Source: Linnemannia hyalina
Lineage: Eukaryota > Mortierellomycota > Mortierellomycetes > Mortierellales > Mortierellaceae
Assembly (NCBI GenBank): GCA_019671135.1
Contig: JAHRHY010000007.1
Location: 434,001-498,000 of the forward strand
Direction: 5' to 3'
DNA: 64,000 nucleotides
Shown here: piece by piece, positions 60,401 through 64,000 of the stretch
Position numbering within the stretch: position 1 is the first letter of the stretch
Layout: the number at the start of each line of letters is the position of its first letter
The notes under the pieces: generated by a model
Told to the model about the DNA's origin: nothing
Databases searched by the model: none
What the model saw: only the letters and a program-made list of their open reading frames with translations
Position numbers and translations under genes: made by a program

Positions 60401-63400
60401 CCAGCCTTTTTGGCATCTTCTTCAATTGCAGGAACACTGACTGCAATGTTCTCCGGTGCAGCTGTCGAAGATGCCGATGAGCTATCGTCCAATGTGGCCT
60501 CGCTCTGGGCATAATCGGCAGTCAGCGAATCGAGGTAGTAAGGGAACAACTGCTTCAGGAACGTGCTTGTACCGAACCGCCGTAAGAACTCGTTGAACAC
60601 CAACGTGCTGAACATCTCAATCGGTAGGACCGGTCTTGATGTCTACATTGACAATAGGGATGAAAATCAAGTTAGTCGTGCGCGTCATAACAACTTTGTC
60701 TCACTTTGTTACGGGCATAGGAACCAATTTGACGTTACCTCAAACATGGCAATTATAGGTTTGAGTAAGAAGGCTTTGGTCCGCTTGATGCCCAGCCGCT
60801 GCCCGAGTTTCGGGAACAGTCCAAGTGCTCTCACGCGAGTCTCTTTGTCTGCAAACAGGTATACAAACACAGGCAGCGCTATCTCAAACGTCTCATCTTC
60901 GAACAGACATATCCGATCGACCCATTTCGAGGCCAAATCCATTTGAGTCGATTTCGGGCTATATCATATCCAATGGCGCGAAAAAAAAAGATCACAGCGT
61001 AAGTCAGACATGTCTCTTCAAAAGCCAAGCCAACTAGTACATTTACACATCAAACCCTTACCAAACGTAGAACATGGACAAGAAGTCGTAGATTTCGCCG
61101 ATCAATGACGGGACAAACATCTCAATGGTTGGCGACTGGGGCGAAAGCGCAGGTATAGACTTTTGCAGGATGGTATCGATCTTGGGCCGCATTTTCCAGT
61201 CACTCATCAACATCGACGTAATAGTCCCACTCACAGCGATCGGCATCTATACAACATACAGATGGTAACACGCAGCTGCTTAGTAAACTGCCGCGTGAAA
61301 CTCATTCTTTCGTCTTTATCGCAGCTGTTGTAAAGCTAAAAGCTTACCAGCCGAGACTCTGTAAGATCGGCGATGGACACATGAGGCCTGAGGGCCATAG
61401 CAATGCTATTGTTGGGGACATCCTCGGCAAGGTAGATCTGCTTGAACAAGTCTCCAAGGCAGTAGACATCCCAACTCTGCATGTACTCGAACGAATCACG
61501 CTCCTTCGCAGCGCTGTCGTCGGGCTCGCGGATCGGGGAGTCGGCCAAGATCCGAGATTGAGCCGCGTCGTTGTTCATAAAGTGGTATTTTGATCCAAAA
61601 TGGAAGGTCTTTTCAAAATTGTCCAGCTCCTCAGTGAATACAGGATCCTGGAGGTCGTTTGAGAGGTCGATGGGCTCCGATTGCAAAAACTGTACCATCG
61701 CCTCAGGTCGCGTCGATGCTAGGTTAGCGTCCTGTGTGATCTGGTTGATAGGCAAGAGCAAGTTGTTGGAGGGCGATACGATTGTGAGGGTTGTGTTTGT
61801 GATATCACGTTCATGATTATTGTTGATGATGACCGATGTTGGACGAGATGTTGGTTGATGTTGGCGTAAGGATTTTGAGCGAGTAGGTGCTGTCGGGCGG
61901 AAGAGTAGGTCAGATACCTTCTCCACAAATTGCGGGCGATCGTTTTGTGGTTTGTAAAAGCTGCGACGTTTTGTGATCTTGGACGCCTTCTCCAGCGCCG
62001 TTCGTGCCTTGGCCTGCGACTTGATAAACTCACTATGATTCAAAGAAGGATATAACATGCGTTAGATACAACTACACGCAAAAAAAACCCCCGCCCACAT
62101 GAACCAAAGTTGTTGCTTGAAAGCTTACGCTTTGGAAAGAGACCAGTTGGAAGCCCGTTTAGGGTGTGGATCTGTAAAGAGCTGGATGATTCCATGCTTC
62201 ATAAACTCGCTCTGGCCCGGAAACAACGACAGTGCGACATTTTTGGCCTCAATTGCATTAGGGCCAGACAGCTTGTATCCAAAGGTCAAGTCGATCCACT
62301 CGTGCAGGTGATTCGAGACATAATCGCTCTCTAGTGCTTCCCGATGAATCCTGATAAAGTCTTCCGGTGTGGCAGCCCATTGAGGCAGGGACATGTCCGG
62401 CATGTCCCCATGGATAGATTTGAAGATCGAAGGGTCGGTGTAGAACTCGGGGATACACTCGTCAGGGGTCCACTCGTACAGTCGTCGAATCGAAGAAGGG
62501 TATTCGTTGGCCTCGTATTTCGACCGCACAAACTGGCACAGGACGGGGATGGGAATTTGGCGAGCCATGTACACATAGTAGGTGATGTCGGACAAAATGT
62601 CGGTGATGTGATGGGGGATAGGGCCGTCAAAGGTCACATCCAATTGTTCGTCGCCCTTGTTGAGACGGAACTTTGTCTTCGTAAAGTCTCGCCATCCTTG
62701 ATAAATCTCTTTTCCTGTAAAGTCCGTCACCCAAGGGAAGATGGGGTGTACATTCGGATCTCCTTGACGTCGTCCTATGTCCATGAACAAATGCACGTAA
62801 ATCCTTGTCAGCTGTCAGACACTTCACACAAGGCTGTGATTGCGAGTCGCTTTAAAGAAATTAACTGTGTGTGCAATTATACCTGCGGCATGGTTGAGAA
62901 TCATCAGATATGTAAAGTTGGATATCTCGCCGCGCGCCCACTTCATGACAGTCGACTCTTCCTGAATGGCTAATAATTACAGATTAAAGATGAATGCGTT
63001 AGATATCTGTCCAAAAGAACAACCATCCTGAAAAAGTCAACCGCCACAATACTGACCTTTTGGTATGCCGATAAGAGACCTGTACTCGTTCCTCTCGACC
63101 GCCGCAGCGCTGAAAGAATTAGCCGGTCTGTGCGGCACGGAGCACTTGATTCCCGTGAGCGAGATCCAAAGATTTTCATCGATGTAAATGTTGGAAGGGT
63201 TGATGTTTCCATGAATGAGCCCACTCTCGTGCAAACCCTTCACTGCCTTCAAAAGCTGGTATACCAAAAAGCCCTTCTTAAGCGAAGTATTGAGGTTTCC
63301 GGGGTTGAATCGCAGCATGTCCTGCAGCGTCGTCAATCCTGTGGCTCCTCCTGCACGGTGTGGTGAGAGGCAGTAATGGGCGTCGTCCGACTCGATGATG

Positions 63401-63897
63401 ACGGTTGCTGATGCAATGTTGGAGGGCGGCCGTCGACCCTTGGTATTAGGACTCCTTTCCATCAGGACAAGATGGGTGTTCCTGCGACCATCTTCTTGGG
63501 TGATAGGAACGACTCTGTATCGCAGGGTTGTTGGGTATATGGTGTCGAGAACCTGCTCAATTAGACGCTTGTTGCGAGTCCGAGAGTCCTGCCTGCTCTC
63601 TCCGCTTGTTTGAATCGACTCGTTGTCAGCTGCACCATCATCGCTCTCGAGGGTAGGACAAAAGGCTTTGTAGTTGGGGTACGCTGGAGCCACTATCCTT
63701 ACCTCTTCAGATTTGAAAGAAACGCCGTCGTCCGTGATCATGAGTTCCCGGATGTAGTCCTCAGCTGTAATGTTCCAGTCCTTGTTGCTCGATATCGATG
63801 TCAATGTCGTGAGTGACTTTTGTTTAGGCCTGCTCAGCCCTACTGACTTTTCCTCTGCTGACTCTGCGAACACTCGCGCCCTATTATGGGCGCCCAA
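57411..63897 (-). CDS. WDR81: WDR81-like BEACH-WD40 protein (5' end unresolved)
   Basis: WDR81 is a membrane-trafficking BEACH protein; in animals it acts with WDR91 on endosomal PI3P and in aggrephagy. I join fourteen exons: 63897-63057, 62969-62883, 62774-62129, 62032-61348, 61246-61062, 60958-60739, 60642-60344, 60244-60001, 59909-59700, 59610-59509, 59419-58716, 58630-58276, 58167-57643 and 57539-57411. All are GT-AG and in phase, giving 1743 residues. Exon 1 holds a kinase-like lobe ([15 protein letters not shown]). The BEACH core spans [44 protein letters not shown] and [13 protein letters not shown]. Armadillo-like helices follow. Seven-bladed WD40 repeats end the protein ([28 protein letters not shown]). 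The frame above 63897 meets a TAA near 63913 with no ATG, so the first exon is beyond the window or behind an intron. Confidence 0.93.
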
Positions 63898-64000
63898 GGA
63901 AGCAAGGTCGTATTAATAATCATTCTGTTGGATGACTCTTCGCGAATACGTCCGGCGCGTGGAGATAGATTCATCCATAGGTACAACAGGAAAAACGGTA

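Overview
The window is eukaryotic, from an early-diverging fungus. A Mucoromycota/Mortierellomycotina-type genome is most likely. The support is short GT-AG introns (about 60-200 nt) in almost every gene, fungal chromatin, mitochondrial and GID genes, F-box/LRR and APSES-type ankyrin genes, and many homopolymer and dinucleotide tracts. A WDR81 orthologue also fits a lineage outside the Dikarya. The species call is inference; the gene families were read directly from translations. There is no operon logic, and genes are interleaved on both strands.

Layout. 1-7066 (+): 3' part of TRA1/TRRAP, the scaffold of SAGA and NuA4. 8.1-21.5 kb: a decay zone. It holds the N-terminal half of an MBF-type APSES/ankyrin factor with frameshifts, an F-box/LRR gene with an in-frame TGA, an inverted partial copy of that F-box gene, a 678-bp tandem duplication with an older third copy, a broken coiled-coil gene, the C-terminal half of an APSES factor, and one apparently intact coiled-coil gene. 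22.2-24.3 kb (-): SWC4/DMAP1. 26.0-28.1 kb (+): GID8. 29.3-30.1 kb (-): PRELI/UPS protein. 33.4-34.3 kb (+): UNC93-like pseudogene. 34.8-35.9 kb (+): flavin-reductase-domain protein with a mitochondrial-type N terminus. 36.5-36.9 kb (+): small secreted six-cysteine protein. 37.1-41.1 kb: a transposon graveyard with two LINE fragments, a possible TnpB/Fanzor fragment, a MITE-like element and tandem repeats. 43.8-47.2 kb (+): C2H2 zinc-finger protein with polyQ. 48.6-49.4 kb (-): ELF1/ELOF1, head to head with 49.9-55.0 kb (+): MIP1, the mitochondrial DNA polymerase. 55.3-57.0 kb (-): gamma-butyrobetaine/trimethyllysine dioxygenase. 57.4-63.9 kb (-): WDR81 (BEACH-WD40), whose start lies at or beyond the right edge.

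How the genes relate. TRA1 and SWC4 both belong to NuA4, and SWC4 also to SWR1. ELF1 acts on elongating Pol II. MIP1, the PRELI protein, the dioxygenase and probably the flavin reductase act in mitochondria. GID8 is a scaffold subunit of the GID/CTLH ubiquitin ligase. I see no gene cluster dedicated to one pathway. The most unusual structure is the APSES gene, present as two complementary halves about 10 kb apart in the wrong order.
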